From positions 82,001-146,000 of the forward strand of contig CAUYUJ010014257.1 in the NCBI GenBank assembly GCA_963575745.1: DNA of 64,000 nt, given 5' to 3'. The stretch comes from Prorocentrum cordatum. Its lineage: Eukaryota; Sar; Dinophyceae; Prorocentrales; Prorocentraceae. Of this stretch, positions 1-9,247 are shown in pieces (positions within the stretch are counted from its first letter, which is position 1; each line of letters starts with the position of its first letter). The notes under the pieces were generated by a model that saw nothing but the letters and a program-made list of their open reading frames with translations, was not told the DNA's origin and made no database searches. A program made the position numbers and the translations under genes.

Positions 1-2319
1 CAAGGCCGGCTCGAGGAGCTTGAGTATTTCGGGATGATCTGCTTTGAAGGCGTCCGAGCTGTGCATGTTCTTCAAGAGGTCATAGGGGAAGCACCCAAGC
101 AAGGCTGTCACTGCACGCTGCTGATCTGTAGGGTCTTTCATCGGCGCAGTTGCGCGCCCCGAACTGGTCCGCTGTGGACAGTTGGTGAACTTCTGCTGGA
201 ACGCCTTCAGCATCTCCTCTTTCACTGCGACATCCACCGGGCAGCCTGTCACCACGAAAGGCTCCAGCAAGTCCGGAGAGTTAGCGCTCAGCGCGCTGAA
301 GTTGATGGCCAACGTCTGCTGGCTCTCCTGGTACTCGAAGTTCAAGAGGTCGCCCGTAGCGTCCAGCTTGGGCTTCTTGGCCGCTGGCGGTGGCATATTG
401 GCGGCGACACCCGCGCATGCCTGGGCCCTCCTCTTCTCCCTCTGAGCCTTATCCTCCTCGATCGTCTGAAGCTGCCTAGAGCGGGATTTGAGCAAGGAGT
501 TGGACTCCTTGACGATTGCCTTGTTCGCGCTGATGAGTTGGTTCATCTTGGCCATCTCCGCTTTGCACTGGTTCTCGGCGGTCTTCAACTCCTCGGCGGT
601 AGTCGATGCGGAGATCACGCGCTGCATGTCCTTGAACTGCTCGAGGGACATGATGGTGGCGAAGTCCGGGCATGGCGACTTCCTCTGCCCCGTCTTCACC
701 GCATCTTTCTGGCTAACCTAAACGGGGGTCCAGCGACAAGGGGGTGGTGCAATAGATTTGGTGCAATGCATGTGTGGGGTCGCAATGCATTCGGGGCGTG
801 CAATACACTCCAGGGCGCAAATGTATTGCTGGATTTTCGCGTGCAGTACATTCGTTGCAATACAATGCAATACAATTCTCCAGCGCAATACATTTGCAAT
901 ACAATTGCCCAAAATCTATCGCACCACCCCCTTGCAGCTGGAATCCCTTTTGGGTCACCCAAAATCCTGCATTACGGCCATGCTCGCCTTGCTGTGCAGG
1001 AAGGCGACCAGGGCCTCCTTGCGCACTTGCAAGATGTCCAAGTGTTTCTTGTAGTAGTCCAAGTCGTTCTGAATGGCTGTCTGCTTGATGCTCGTCTCGC
1101 AGGCCACCAACTCGTCCAGCGTCGCATCCGCTAGCCTCCGCACTTTCTCGACGTAGTTCAGGAGCTTGCCTTCTGTGTTGAGGATCTGCGTGTCGCGGTC
1201 GAACTTCTTCTGCTTCTTGTGACCGCCAGCGGCCGTGGGGCGGTAGTCGCCGCCGTCGCCGCCGCCGCTGGAACCCGCTGAGGACGCGACATCAGACATG
1301 CGATCAGCGTCCGATGATGACGCATCCTGGCGAATGCTGGCAATGATATCTGTGACCGACGACCCCGCAGACGGCCTCGCCGAGAAGATGCCCAGGGCTG
1401 GCGGTGCGCTCGAAGATTGGTTTGACGCCCCTTCTTTCTTGTGGTCTGCCACAAGTTCCTCGTCTACGAGACTCCTCAGTTCGTCGAAGGACGAGTGCGA
1501 GTTTGTCAAAGAGCGCTTCATGCCGTCCACTATTCTTTTCGAAGGCCTCTTCTGTTCATTCTCCCGCTCCCGGACCGTCACCTGCTCGCCTATCTTGCTC
1601 AGGTCGTGAACGGTGCCCTTCACTTTCACCTTGATCCGAAGGGCCCCCTCGGGGCCATCGTTGTCGAACTTGGCGCCTGGTAGCTTGTCCTCGCAGGCTG
1701 CCTTTGTCAGTTTGGCCCACTCGGACGCGATCTTGGGGTCTGTCAACTTGCCGCCTCGCGCTGTCCGGCTGTGCTCTTCAAACACTAGGAACGTCATCAT
1801 CTCGCTCTCCACGTCGTCCACGGTCTCGGTGGCTGCGTAGGTGTCCTTGAAGAACGAAGCGAAGTCGAATTGGGCGCGAGCGCGCCCCCGCCCCAAAGAG
1901 GGCGCGTCTGCCTGGAACTTGGCAACGAGGGTCATGAGTTCCGTGTTGTCGCCTGTAGCGGCCTTCTTCTTCAGGGCCATCACGTATTTCTTCTCCTTCT
2001 TGTCCTCCACCTGGGCGAGGAGGGCCTCCCAGTCCCTCGCGTGGCAGGGGCACATGTCCACCTTGCGCTTGCTGTCGAAGGGTTTTTTGTCAACGATGCA
2101 GAACCTCAGCGTGGACTTCTTGTCGCCGTCAGCCTTAGGCGGCGGCGGCGCAGCCGCAGCAGCCGCGGCCGCTGTCGGGGTCGGCGATGGCGACTGTGAC
2201 GCACTTTTCCCCGAGGGGGAAGTCGCATCGAAGATGTCGTCGATGTCCGCCGCCGCCGCCGGTGTAGCCTCCGACGGCAGCGACTCGAACTCCAACTCGA
2301 GGTCACCGGGGCTGGACAT
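1..2319 (-). CDS. Hypothetical protein, two exons, runs off the window edge
   Basis: I do not recognise the family. Exon 1 runs from the ATG at 2319 down to about 976 and exon 2 from about 708 to the edge at 1, where the frame is still open (about 236 codons without a stop). Exon 1 begins with an acidic, Ala/Pro-rich stretch, then a conserved-looking block near residues 75-250 starting LRFCIVDKKPF with a Cys-Pro-Cys-His pair, then a Ser-rich region and a charged helical C-terminal part. Exon 2 is charged and helical (repeated Lys/Glu/Gln) with a basic stretch resembling a nuclear localisation signal (AAKKPKLD). Without splicing, exon 1 would stop just after QDFG at 955; joining GCC at 976 to AAA at 708 keeps phase 0. 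Uniform codon bias and absence of frameshifts make this the most host-like gene here. Its function is unknown. Confidence 0.6.
709..975 (-). mobile_element. Intron with terminal inverted repeats (introner-like)
   Basis: The 267-bp break in the hypothetical gene reads GTAATG...GTTAGCCAG on the minus strand, a GT-AG intron in phase 0. Its ends are inverted repeats of about 50 bp (711-761 against 909-960), sharing TCCAGC, CAAGGGGGTGGTGC and ATAGATTT in the same order. The interior is built from short TGCAATACA-type words. The structure is that of a small non-autonomous DNA transposon acting as an intron. Splice points are inferred from frame only; other pairs inside the repeat (such as GTGACC with TTTAG) look good but break the frame. 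No convincing target-site duplication was found. Confidence 0.6.
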
Positions 2320-2434
2320 CGCGCAACCAAGTTGACCACTTACAGAGTGGAGAACTGAATGTCAGGTAAGTAACGTTGCAGATCCACGAGGCTTGACCCT
2401 TCAGCCAGAACAGCTACGGAAGAGTAGAGGGTAG

Positions 2435-2624
2435 GCGACAGCAGCACACGGGTGGCACTACAGATGAGGAATACTTTGCGACTCAAATGCAACCTCCTTG
2501 TTGCATTTGCTGTTCCCTGCTTTGGCAAGGGGTCCTGGGGCTTGGTGTGCTCGGCATGGTGCAACAAGGAGGTTGCATTTGAGACGCGTTTCATTCCTCA
2601 TATGTAGTGCCACCCCTGTCGCTG
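2435..2624. mobile_element. Foldback / MITE-like inverted repeat
   Basis: Arms at 2435-2505 and 2559-2624 are near-perfect inverted copies sharing GGTGGCACTACA, ATGAGGAAT and CTCAAATGCAACCTCC, around a spacer of about 54 bp. No coding sequence. It lies directly upstream of the hypothetical gene on the minus strand. Confidence 0.6.
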
Positions 2625-2669
2625 AACAGGCCGAGGCGCTAACATGTTTCTATTGCGTTTGAATCATGT

Positions 2670-3022
2670 TGGGGTGTAGCAAGTTCGGCCCGCGGAAGAA
2701 GCCAGCAACCTCGGCCCCAGGGGATTGTAGCAATTTCGGCCCGCGGGGGGTTGTAGCAATTTCAGCCCGCAGGGGATTGTAGCAATTTCGGCCCGCGGGG
2801 GATTGTAGCAATTTAGGCCCGCGGGGGATTGTAGCAATTTCGGCCCCAGGGGATTGTAGCAAATTCGGCCCGCGGGGGATTGTAGCAATGTCGGCCCGCG
2901 GAATAAAGCAGCAACCTCGGCCCCAGGGGATTGTAGCAATGTCGGCCCGCGGGGGATTGTAGCAACCTCGGCCCCAGGGGATTGTAGCAATTTCGGCCCG
3001 TGGGGGATTGCAGCAATCCTGC
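2670..3022. repeat. 27-bp tandem repeat, about 14 units
   Basis: The unit is GGGGATTGTAGCAA followed by a variable TTT/TGT/CCT and CGGCCCGCG or CGGCCCCAG. About fourteen units were counted by eye. Because 27 is a multiple of three and no unit carries a minus-strand stop, all three minus frames stay open and give false Pro/Ala/Leu-rich ORFs. Contiguous units without spacers, so this is a minisatellite. Confidence 0.85.
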
Positions 3023-3070
3023 GCGCCGGGGTCGCAGATAGCAGCCGCTGCTATCTGCGACTTCGGCGCG
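3022..3070. repeat. Perfect hairpin beside the 27-bp array
   Basis: Positions 3031-3045 (GTCGCAGATAGCAGC) are exactly complementary to 3047-3061 with one base between. An outer CGCGCC/GGCGCG pair extends the stem beyond a 3-nt mismatch. It closes the array; it may be an element end or a cruciform-prone site. Confidence 0.7.
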
Positions 3071-3202
3071 AGGGTCAGACGCCTGAAGTTTTTGATCTGA
3101 AATAACAACGCGCCTCAGTAAAGCATGAGATCATCATGACCTGGCGACCGCATCGCCTGGGCCTGGCAACCGCGTTGCCTGGCAAGTGACGAAACGCATC
3201 AA

Positions 3203-4816
3203 TCAGCACGTGCCCCCGCGGGCCGGCTCCAAGCACGCAAGAACGTATAAGACCAAGGGGCCCACAACGCCGATGTGCATGCAATTTCCGGCCAGTGACT
3301 TGACATCATCATGCGACAGAGCCTTTGCTCTGATAAGATCCATGAAGGGGCAGCGGTGCGGAAAATCATCGCCAATCACAGGAATACCTTGCACTAGAAG
3401 GTGCTCCAGCGGAATCATGACTCGCTTCAGAGATAGAGAATACACTAAAGATTTTCGAAGGAGAGTCGGTACTATGCTGATGCATCTCGTAATGTGCTCA
3501 GCGTTGTCTTTCAAGTCCACAATGACTACGTCGCTGTCAGTCTTCCCCATCTCGTTGGCAACGCGTATGTGCCCCTGTAGCCGCGCCCAACTACCTACGT
3601 CTAACACGTCGTCGCAATCCCAAGTGCTTTCCTCCGAGAACTTCCGCTTCTTCGCCATCGCCCTGAAGACCTCCTGTTGGTCCTCGTGCCCAGCGCAGAA
3701 GAACGCGTTCCCGTCCAGCTCCACCGCTCTCCCAAATAGCCCAGCAATGCCATGACTATCCAAAGTGTAGGGGACATTCACCTTGTAGGCAGACTTCTTC
3801 ACCATGATAGTCCATCTCCGGGGCCTTGAGCATGGCCATCCAAATTCTTGCGGCGTGATGAGAAGGCTGAGAATGACGTACTTCTCTCCGAGCCTCTCAC
3901 TCAAACAACTGACTGGGAAGTTGCGCGTACACTCATGTATGATCACGTCTTCTTCCTCAAAGAGCCGTTCGTGCACCCAGCGCTCGAATATCACGGCCGT
4001 TGGCCCATTGAAACCCAACTGTTGACCCATTGCGCTCCAGTCGATGCAAGGCGTGCCAGCTACGTGTAGACGCAGCTTCTCACTCGCGCCTCGCCCGCGG
4101 AGCCGGGGCATGCAGCGACTCCGGAAGGCAGGATGTCGCGCGCACGGCGCTGCTTGATTTTCGGGACGTGGGCACGTCCTAAAATATCTGTGAAGGGTCT
4201 CAGCACATTGGGATTTGAATTGCGCAGCAACAGCATTTCCAGAGGCCTTCTTTTCTAAATCATTTGTACTGACGTCTGCCATGATATCATCATATTTCCC
4301 ACTTGCTCTCTTGCTCAATTGTTTGAGTTCCAGGGAGATGTCTGTAGGGTACCTGTGCAGTATGTCTTTGAAGATGCAGCCTGGGGCATTGGCGTGGCTC
4401 TTGAGAACGGTTTGGCACACTGTGTCCATGTCTGTTGCTGACTCGAAGGTAAAGGGGCTCGCTTCCTCCGAGCAGATTCCCAGACCCCTGGCGGCCTCTT
4501 GGATGAACGAGCAGGCCATCTCGACGCAGCCCATCCCTGAGAAGCATGTGGTGAGGGATATTCCTCTTTCCAAACTAGCCTTGAACGCATCGCCTAAGTC
4601 AATGCCAAGGGCGTTGTCTCTCAATGCTTTGATGCACCAGCTAGGCCAGTCGAACAGGTCCCGCATGTTTGAAAGACCACCCACAAGTGCGCGCGGAGCT
4701 CCGCGGCTCCGCAGAGATCCAACTGACGTTGCTGCCCCCACGCCCAGCACAATGGAACCAGGGGACGCATCGCATTCAAGTTCCAGCTCCATGTCAGAAA
4801 TACGTGACATGTGCAC
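3203..4816 (-). CDS. C5-cytosine DNA methyltransferase
   Basis: A 537-residue reading frame with the ordered motifs of C5-cytosine methyltransferases: motif I TTCFSGMGCVEMA (about 89-101, AdoMet binding), motif IV GTPC (254-257, C257 the expected nucleophile), a motif VI-like HEC (294-296, where most enzymes have ENV), motif VIII SRPRRW (330-335), motif IX LEHLLVQGIP (470-479) and motif X LAGNCMHIG (508-516). It would methylate cytosine at C5 in nuclear DNA. The first ATG is six bases into the frame at about 4810, and the frame is open to about 4875, so the start is uncertain. No frameshift is visible. The long insert between motifs I and IV (about 155 residues) and the missing ENV are unusual. 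The neighbours on the same strand are an unknown protein and a transposase-like gene, so it may be element-borne rather than a host DNMT. Confidence 0.75.
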   Translation of the reverse strand: MHMSRISDMELELECDASPGSIVLGVGAATSVGSLRSRGAPRALVGGLSNMRDLFDWPSWCIKALRDNALGIDLGDAFKASLERGISLTTCFSGMGCVEMACSFIQEAARGLGICSEEASPFTFESATDMDTVCQTVLKSHANAPGCIFKDILHRYPTDISLELKQLSKRASGKYDDIMADVSTNDLEKKASGNAVAAQFKSQCAETLHRYFRTCPRPENQAAPCARHPAFRSRCMPRLRGRGASEKLRLHVAGTPCIDWSAMGQQLGFNGPTAVIFERWVHERLFEEEDVIIHECTRNFPVSCLSERLGEKYVILSLLITPQEFGWPCSRPRRWTIMVKKSAYKVNVPYTLDSHGIAGLFGRAVELDGNAFFCAGHEDQQEVFRAMAKKRKFSEESTWDCDDVLDVGSWARLQGHIRVANEMGKTDSDVVIVDLKDNAEHITRCISIVPTLLRKSLVYSLSLKRVMIPLEHLLVQGIPVIGDDFPHRCPFMDLIRAKALSHDDVKSLAGNCMHIGVVGPLVLYVLACLEPARGGTC

Positions 4817-4994
4817 TGGAGCCCAAATGGCTATGGACGAGGCTGAGGAGGTGAGGGGACTTGCAATAGCTAATCACAACGCACAATATTATTGTCAGTG
4901 GTATTTGAAAGCGTTGAGCAACCATCAGCACCAATGTAGACTTGTTCAGAAATTATTAGATGGATGCCAACGAACATTCCAACACCGCTACTAA

Positions 4995-5803
4995 CGTTAA
5001 ACACATGTAGAAACACCACAACATCATTGAATTCATAGAAATACATCAAACACCACCATCAACACCACTCAAACACAACCAGAAACCATCAACAGCGACC
5101 CACAACCAACAAATCCCTTTAAAAACAATCGAAGCCATCAAAAACTATAACCAAACATCAAAATCATTCAAACACAAACAGAAACAATCAAAAGCTAACC
5201 AAAACCATCAAAACCATTAAAAAACACCCGAATCTATCCAAAAACGCTCAAACAACATCAAAACCATTCAAAAACAGTACGAACCATCATAAACTAACCA
5301 AAACCATCACAAATATTAACATTCAACCAAACAGCCATCAGAAGGCTACCAAACGCATAGGATGTCATCGGTTTTGCGATGGTTTGTGCATGTTTTTTGA
5401 CGATGTTTGGCGTTTGCCCGGAACTGCCCGGAACTGCCCGGAACTGCCCGGAACTGCCCGGAACTGCCCGGAACTGCCCGGAACCTGTTTTTGACGTTTT
5501 TATGTGATTTGTGACGTTTTGACGGTTTTGATGCGTTTTTGATGGTTCTTGATGCGTTGTGATGGTTTTCTAATGAATTTGATGTGTTTTGATGGTTTTT
5601 GATGGTTTACAATGGTTTTATGTCGTGTTTGATGGTTGTTGATGGTTTTTGTTGGTTTGTTATGGTTTTCGATAGTTCTTGAGTGTTGTTGATGGTTTTC
5701 ATGTTTGTTTTGTTGATTTGCCTTGGTATTGATTGGTGTTCACGGTGTTCGAGTGCTGTGTCTTTGGTTTGGGTTGATTTAAGGTGCGTTTGTTGGTGTA
5801 TCG
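4995..5803. repeat. Strand-asymmetric inverted tract
   Basis: No gene. From about 5000 to 5345 the top strand is A/C-rich and made of CATCAAAACCATC-like words; from about 5490 to 5790 it is T/G-rich and made of the complementary GATGGTTTTGATG words. The two halves form a loose inverted repeat of about 300 bp per arm around the GC-rich 10-bp repeat at 5416-5487. Confidence 0.6.
5416..5487. repeat. 10-bp tandem repeat, 7 copies
   Basis: Seven copies of GAACTGCCCG, the last varying to GAACCTG. They sit at the centre of the strand-asymmetric inverted tract, where base skew flips sign. Confidence 0.9.
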
Positions 5804-6194
5804 TTGGTCGTTTGTTTTTTTTGGTCTGTAGGGCGGGTTAGTCCGACGAGCTGCTTCCGCGGGCAGCAGCTCGGCCGCGTGCCCTGCCCCTTCCCCGGGC
5901 CCAGGCCTTCCCCCGCCCTCGCCCTGCCGCAGCAGGGGCGGCCGGGGCCGGAGGGGCTGGGGCGGCCGGCCCAGCTGCTGGCCCAGCGAGAGGGTGGGCG
6001 GCATACCTCATATAGGGGGAGGTTAATGAGCATCTCCCTCCTCCCCCTCCTCTTCCTGCTCCTCTCCCTCCTCCCCCTCCTCTTCCTGCTCCTACTCCTC
6101 CTCCCTCATCCTCGTCGCTTCGCCCCCTGTGGCGCACTCGATGTCGTCGAGCTCAGCATCTGTACGGACAGGTCCAATGGGGCCATCTGTGATC

Positions 6195-8141
6195 TTATTC
6201 TCCGCGAGGAAGGCCTCGTTGGGTGGTGGCACAGGTACAATATATGCGTCTATGAAGCCACTTACGATTGTAATTCTTAGCCTTGTTGCACCAATCCTTC
6301 AAGGACCTCATCACGGCGTCCTCGTCCCCAGGGGAGGCTGAGGTCAGGGTCATGGACCTCGTGCAGCCAGTGACGTCAGAGGAGCGGTGAAAGGGGCAGC
6401 TTGCTCTCCATCCACCAAAAGGTTTGCTTTGACTTACCTTAATAGGGTGAATCGTGAAGCAGCCCCAGCGCTGTACACTTGGCGGAGCATGAGGTGCGAG
6501 GGCTGGCCCCATAGCACCTCCACCTCCGCCAGGGCCTGGAGGCCCATGGGGGCCAACTGGTGGCCCCGGGAGCGGAACTGGCGGGGCTGGTGGCAGCCCC
6601 TCGTGCTGGATTTCGAGCCCATCACGTAGTGCGTCCAGAATTTCTTGCTCAATGCCGTCTTCCAAAGATAACTCCACGTCTTCGTCACAGAGCGGAAGCG
6701 CAGCCCGCGGTCTAGGCATAGGCTTAGGCGCCAGCGCTGGGTCGACATTGTGCAGCATCTCGTTGTAGTAAGATGGTCCTTGGCAGTGCTTGATCTCCGT
6801 ATATCCACGCTCAAAGACCCGATGTTCCACTGCAAGCGTCAACATGTATGGGCGCGCGTACTGCGCCGACTTGAAGGGCGTGTAGAATGTCTTGCATGCT
6901 TGACCCGGCAAATGGAGCAAAGTCTGCGGCTTCGGATGATTGGCGTGGACCCACCCAGCGTTTTGAAGGCTCAGCATGAGTTCATAACATGTCAAATCTT
7001 GGACAGGTATGCCGTCGCGCTTCTGGAAGATAGGGTGGGATGCATGGAGCTCTCTGTGCACTTCTATCCTATGCAGGGCCTCTTTTGTTAGAGACCACGA
7101 GCCATCGGGTGAACATGCGGCAAAGCCGCTCGCAGCAAGCGTCGTTAGCACGCCATGTTCATTGCTGTGCGGTGCTGGAACTAAACCTCGTTCAGAACCT
7201 GGCATTGCACTGCTGTCGATCATCCTCGTGACTAAGTCCAGGTGCTCCTCAGTGCCAGCATGCCCTCGGATGGCATACACCAGTGATGGCTTGACGCTCC
7301 ACTCGCTGGCTTGCCTGATCAGGTCGGCGTGCTTTCCTTCTAACCCTGCCAGGATAGCCACCGGGCTCCCACTCGACGACAATTGATGTGGAGAGCTCTG
7401 AAGTGCAATATTCGCCCCGCTGGTATTTATAGGTTTGTGAATCGTGATTGCCACATCTATATCTGTGAGCCTCCGCCCAACACCGATTGGCAAGCGCATG
7501 GTCTTCTGCGTGGAAGGCTTCTTGTCGATCACTTGGAAGAACATGCGCTGGTGAGGGGCCGCGGCTGGCACGATGGCTTGCGCAGCGGGGGCAGCGGCTG
7601 ACAGCCCGTCGTCGTTTTGCAAGTCGAGATCAGCCCCTGGCCTTGCAGAGGAAACGAGCTCGGCCACTTCCGTGACAGAAAACCGTTTACAATCCATTCC
7701 AAGAGGGGTAATCAAATAGTCGCTCAGAGTATGTAGCTTGATATCTGCACCACCAGGCCCCGTCGCATCGGCTGCTAACCATGAATAAATCTTGGTCGGG
7801 TCTGAAACGTGGCGGAAATGATCTAACGCGAAATTCTGAAGAGCAGACTCAATCGATGTCATCTTTCTCTCTGGCTTGCGGGATAGAGCGTCGCGGGCTT
7901 TGTCATCCATTTGTTTTGCATTTGATTGTTTTGCAGCTGCTCTTTGTTGGGCCATGTACTGCGACGGAGCATCGCAATGATAAACAATATTCTCGACATC
8001 TGAATGAAACTTCGTCGAGTGCTGCGCTGGAGACTTGCTTCGTAAGCCAAAAAGAGCAGGATGATTTTCAAAGCCAAGGGTTACTGCTACTGATAAAGGG
8101 CTCCGCGTCTTCTCCAAGTACCCAGCAACTTCTTCTAGCAT
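6195..8141 (-). CDS. Unknown 648-aa protein with a C-terminal Cys/His motif
   Basis: I do not recognise a characterised family. Visible parts: an N-terminal half rich in charged helices, a Pro/Gly-rich linker (about residues 525-560), and a C-terminal block RWGCFTIHPIK ... GGWRASCPFH...TGC ... WCNKAKNYNR resembling a Cys-x2-His...Cys zinc-binding motif, a kind I associate with abundant dinoflagellate proteins. An in-frame TAA lies 27 nt before the ATG. At about 6232 the frame appears shifted by one base: the next frame continues VPVPPPNEAFLAENKI to a stop at 6092, a better ending than the Thr/Cys-rich tail in frame. Beyond it lies a duplicated CT-rich 33-mer (6026-6090). The methyltransferase gene is downstream and a transposase-like gene upstream, all minus strand. 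Confidence 0.5.
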   Translation of the reverse strand: MLEEVAGYLEKTRSPLSVAVTLGFENHPALFGLRSKSPAQHSTKFHSDVENIVYHCDAPSQYMAQQRAAAKQSNAKQMDDKARDALSRKPERKMTSIESALQNFALDHFRHVSDPTKIYSWLAADATGPGGADIKLHTLSDYLITPLGMDCKRFSVTEVAELVSSARPGADLDLQNDDGLSAAAPAAQAIVPAAAPHQRMFFQVIDKKPSTQKTMRLPIGVGRRLTDIDVAITIHKPINTSGANIALQSSPHQLSSSGSPVAILAGLEGKHADLIRQASEWSVKPSLVYAIRGHAGTEEHLDLVTRMIDSSAMPGSERGLVPAPHSNEHGVLTTLAASGFAACSPDGSWSLTKEALHRIEVHRELHASHPIFQKRDGIPVQDLTCYELMLSLQNAGWVHANHPKPQTLLHLPGQACKTFYTPFKSAQYARPYMLTLAVEHRVFERGYTEIKHCQGPSYYNEMLHNVDPALAPKPMPRPRAALPLCDEDVELSLEDGIEQEILDALRDGLEIQHEGLPPAPPVPLPGPPVGPHGPPGPGGGGGAMGPALAPHAPPSVQRWGCFTIHPIKVSQSKPFGGWRASCPFHRSSDVTGCTRSMTLTSASPGDEDAVMRSLKDWCNKAKNYNRKWLHRRIYCTCATTQRGLPRGE

Positions 8142-8329
8142 AGTGAACCTCGGGTAGCCAATAGTTTACATCTATAGTTAGGATGCACAATGAGGACGCA
8201 AGCACCTTGGACGCCCAAGTGGATCGAATATCAGGATGCAAGGATACCTCTCTGTGAAAGAAACCACTATCACTATGAAGCTATACTGCACGTTGTGGGC
8301 TGATTTTTGAGCCGCCCCTCCCCCCCGCG

Positions 8330-8960
8330 TCAAAACATATCGACACGACACCAATGTGATAATCTCAAACCCAATGCAATGGCCCCCTGGCACCTTTCAT
8401 TAAGCATGCTCTCGAACTCCGGCATGCGGCGAGCATTGCTAACATAAGCGGGACCAACAGTTCGAGATTCTACTCTGTGTTTAATGTGAGCGTGCCCTGC
8501 TTCAACTCTCCGTTCTGCCACGCTGACAAACTTGAAGCAAGCGGCCTCGAATTCTACCTCGGGGAACTCTCTCAGGGGTCTGCCCTCCGCGACCAAATCA
8601 AGGTGACGCCGTCGAGTTCCCTGGAGAAGGAACGATTTTATTTCAGGCTCCTTTCCAGACTTGTCAAAAATCTCACCTCCCTGCTTCTCCTCGCACTCTC
8701 CCTCTTCATCCTCCTCCCCCTCCACGCAGCCCATCCCCCCTCGATTACGGTGTCTTTTCCTACTCCCACCTATCCTCTTCTCCTTCTACTCTACTCCCAT
8801 CGGCCCAAAGAGTCGCCTCAGGGTTCAAGAATCGCACGCTAACTCGGTGGTGTTGTAGAGGGTTTGGCCGTCGATCCCACTGCTGCGCAGCATCTCGAGC
8901 GCACTCTCGAACAACAGCTGGGTCGCTATGTGCCAGGGCGCAAAGCCGCCATGGGATCAC
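8330..8960 (-). pseudogene. C-terminal fragments of the transposase-like gene
   Basis: Two minus-strand pieces look like the end of the protein encoded at 9248-11960. Positions 8960-8760 give VSVRFLNPEATLWADGSRVE; 8734-8330 give FEAACFKFVSVAERRVEAGHAHIKH and a further helix ending in a stop. AERRVEAGHAHIK fits the position of the third acidic residue of an RNase-H-fold transposase, by my reading. The frames differ, so a short intron or a frameshift separates them. The first part of the lower frame is translated CT-repeat and is not meaningful. The remainder of 8142-8329 shows nothing. Confidence 0.35.
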
Positions 8961-9247
8961 TCTCCAAAACGTAAGCTTGACTTCCAGAACAGACCAAGCA
9001 TGAGCCCGTGCAATGCCCGCACATCCCTTCTGACACAGGTCTCAAGCGAGTAGGCCGTGCCCCCCAGAGAGCCCTAAACTTCCCCAGGAAAGCGCCCCAA
9101 GTTGGATCCCCCTGGGCGAACTAAATGGGGTCCTCTTGGGGCCCTCGGGCCCGATATTGGAGCCCCCTCGGGGCCCTCTTAGAGCACCATTGGCCCCTCA
9201 GGGCCATCTTCAAGCCCTAGGAGTGCCCTGCGTGCCCTCTTTGGGCC
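8961..9247. other. No gene; GGGGCCCTC-rich degenerate repeat
   Basis: From about 9060 to 9245 short words of the GGGGCCCTC/CCCCAGG type recur at irregular spacing. The same texture appears at 49660-50110. This is probably old decayed repeat, and it may sit in an intron of the transposase-like gene. Confidence 0.4.

Noticed and set aside
34-1134. Plus-strand frame of 366 codons
   Set aside because: It lies opposite the two-exon minus-strand gene and crosses the inverted-repeat intron; its composition is that of an antisense shadow.
2670-3022. CRISPR-like array
   Set aside because: Units are contiguous 27-mers without unique spacers, in a eukaryotic context.
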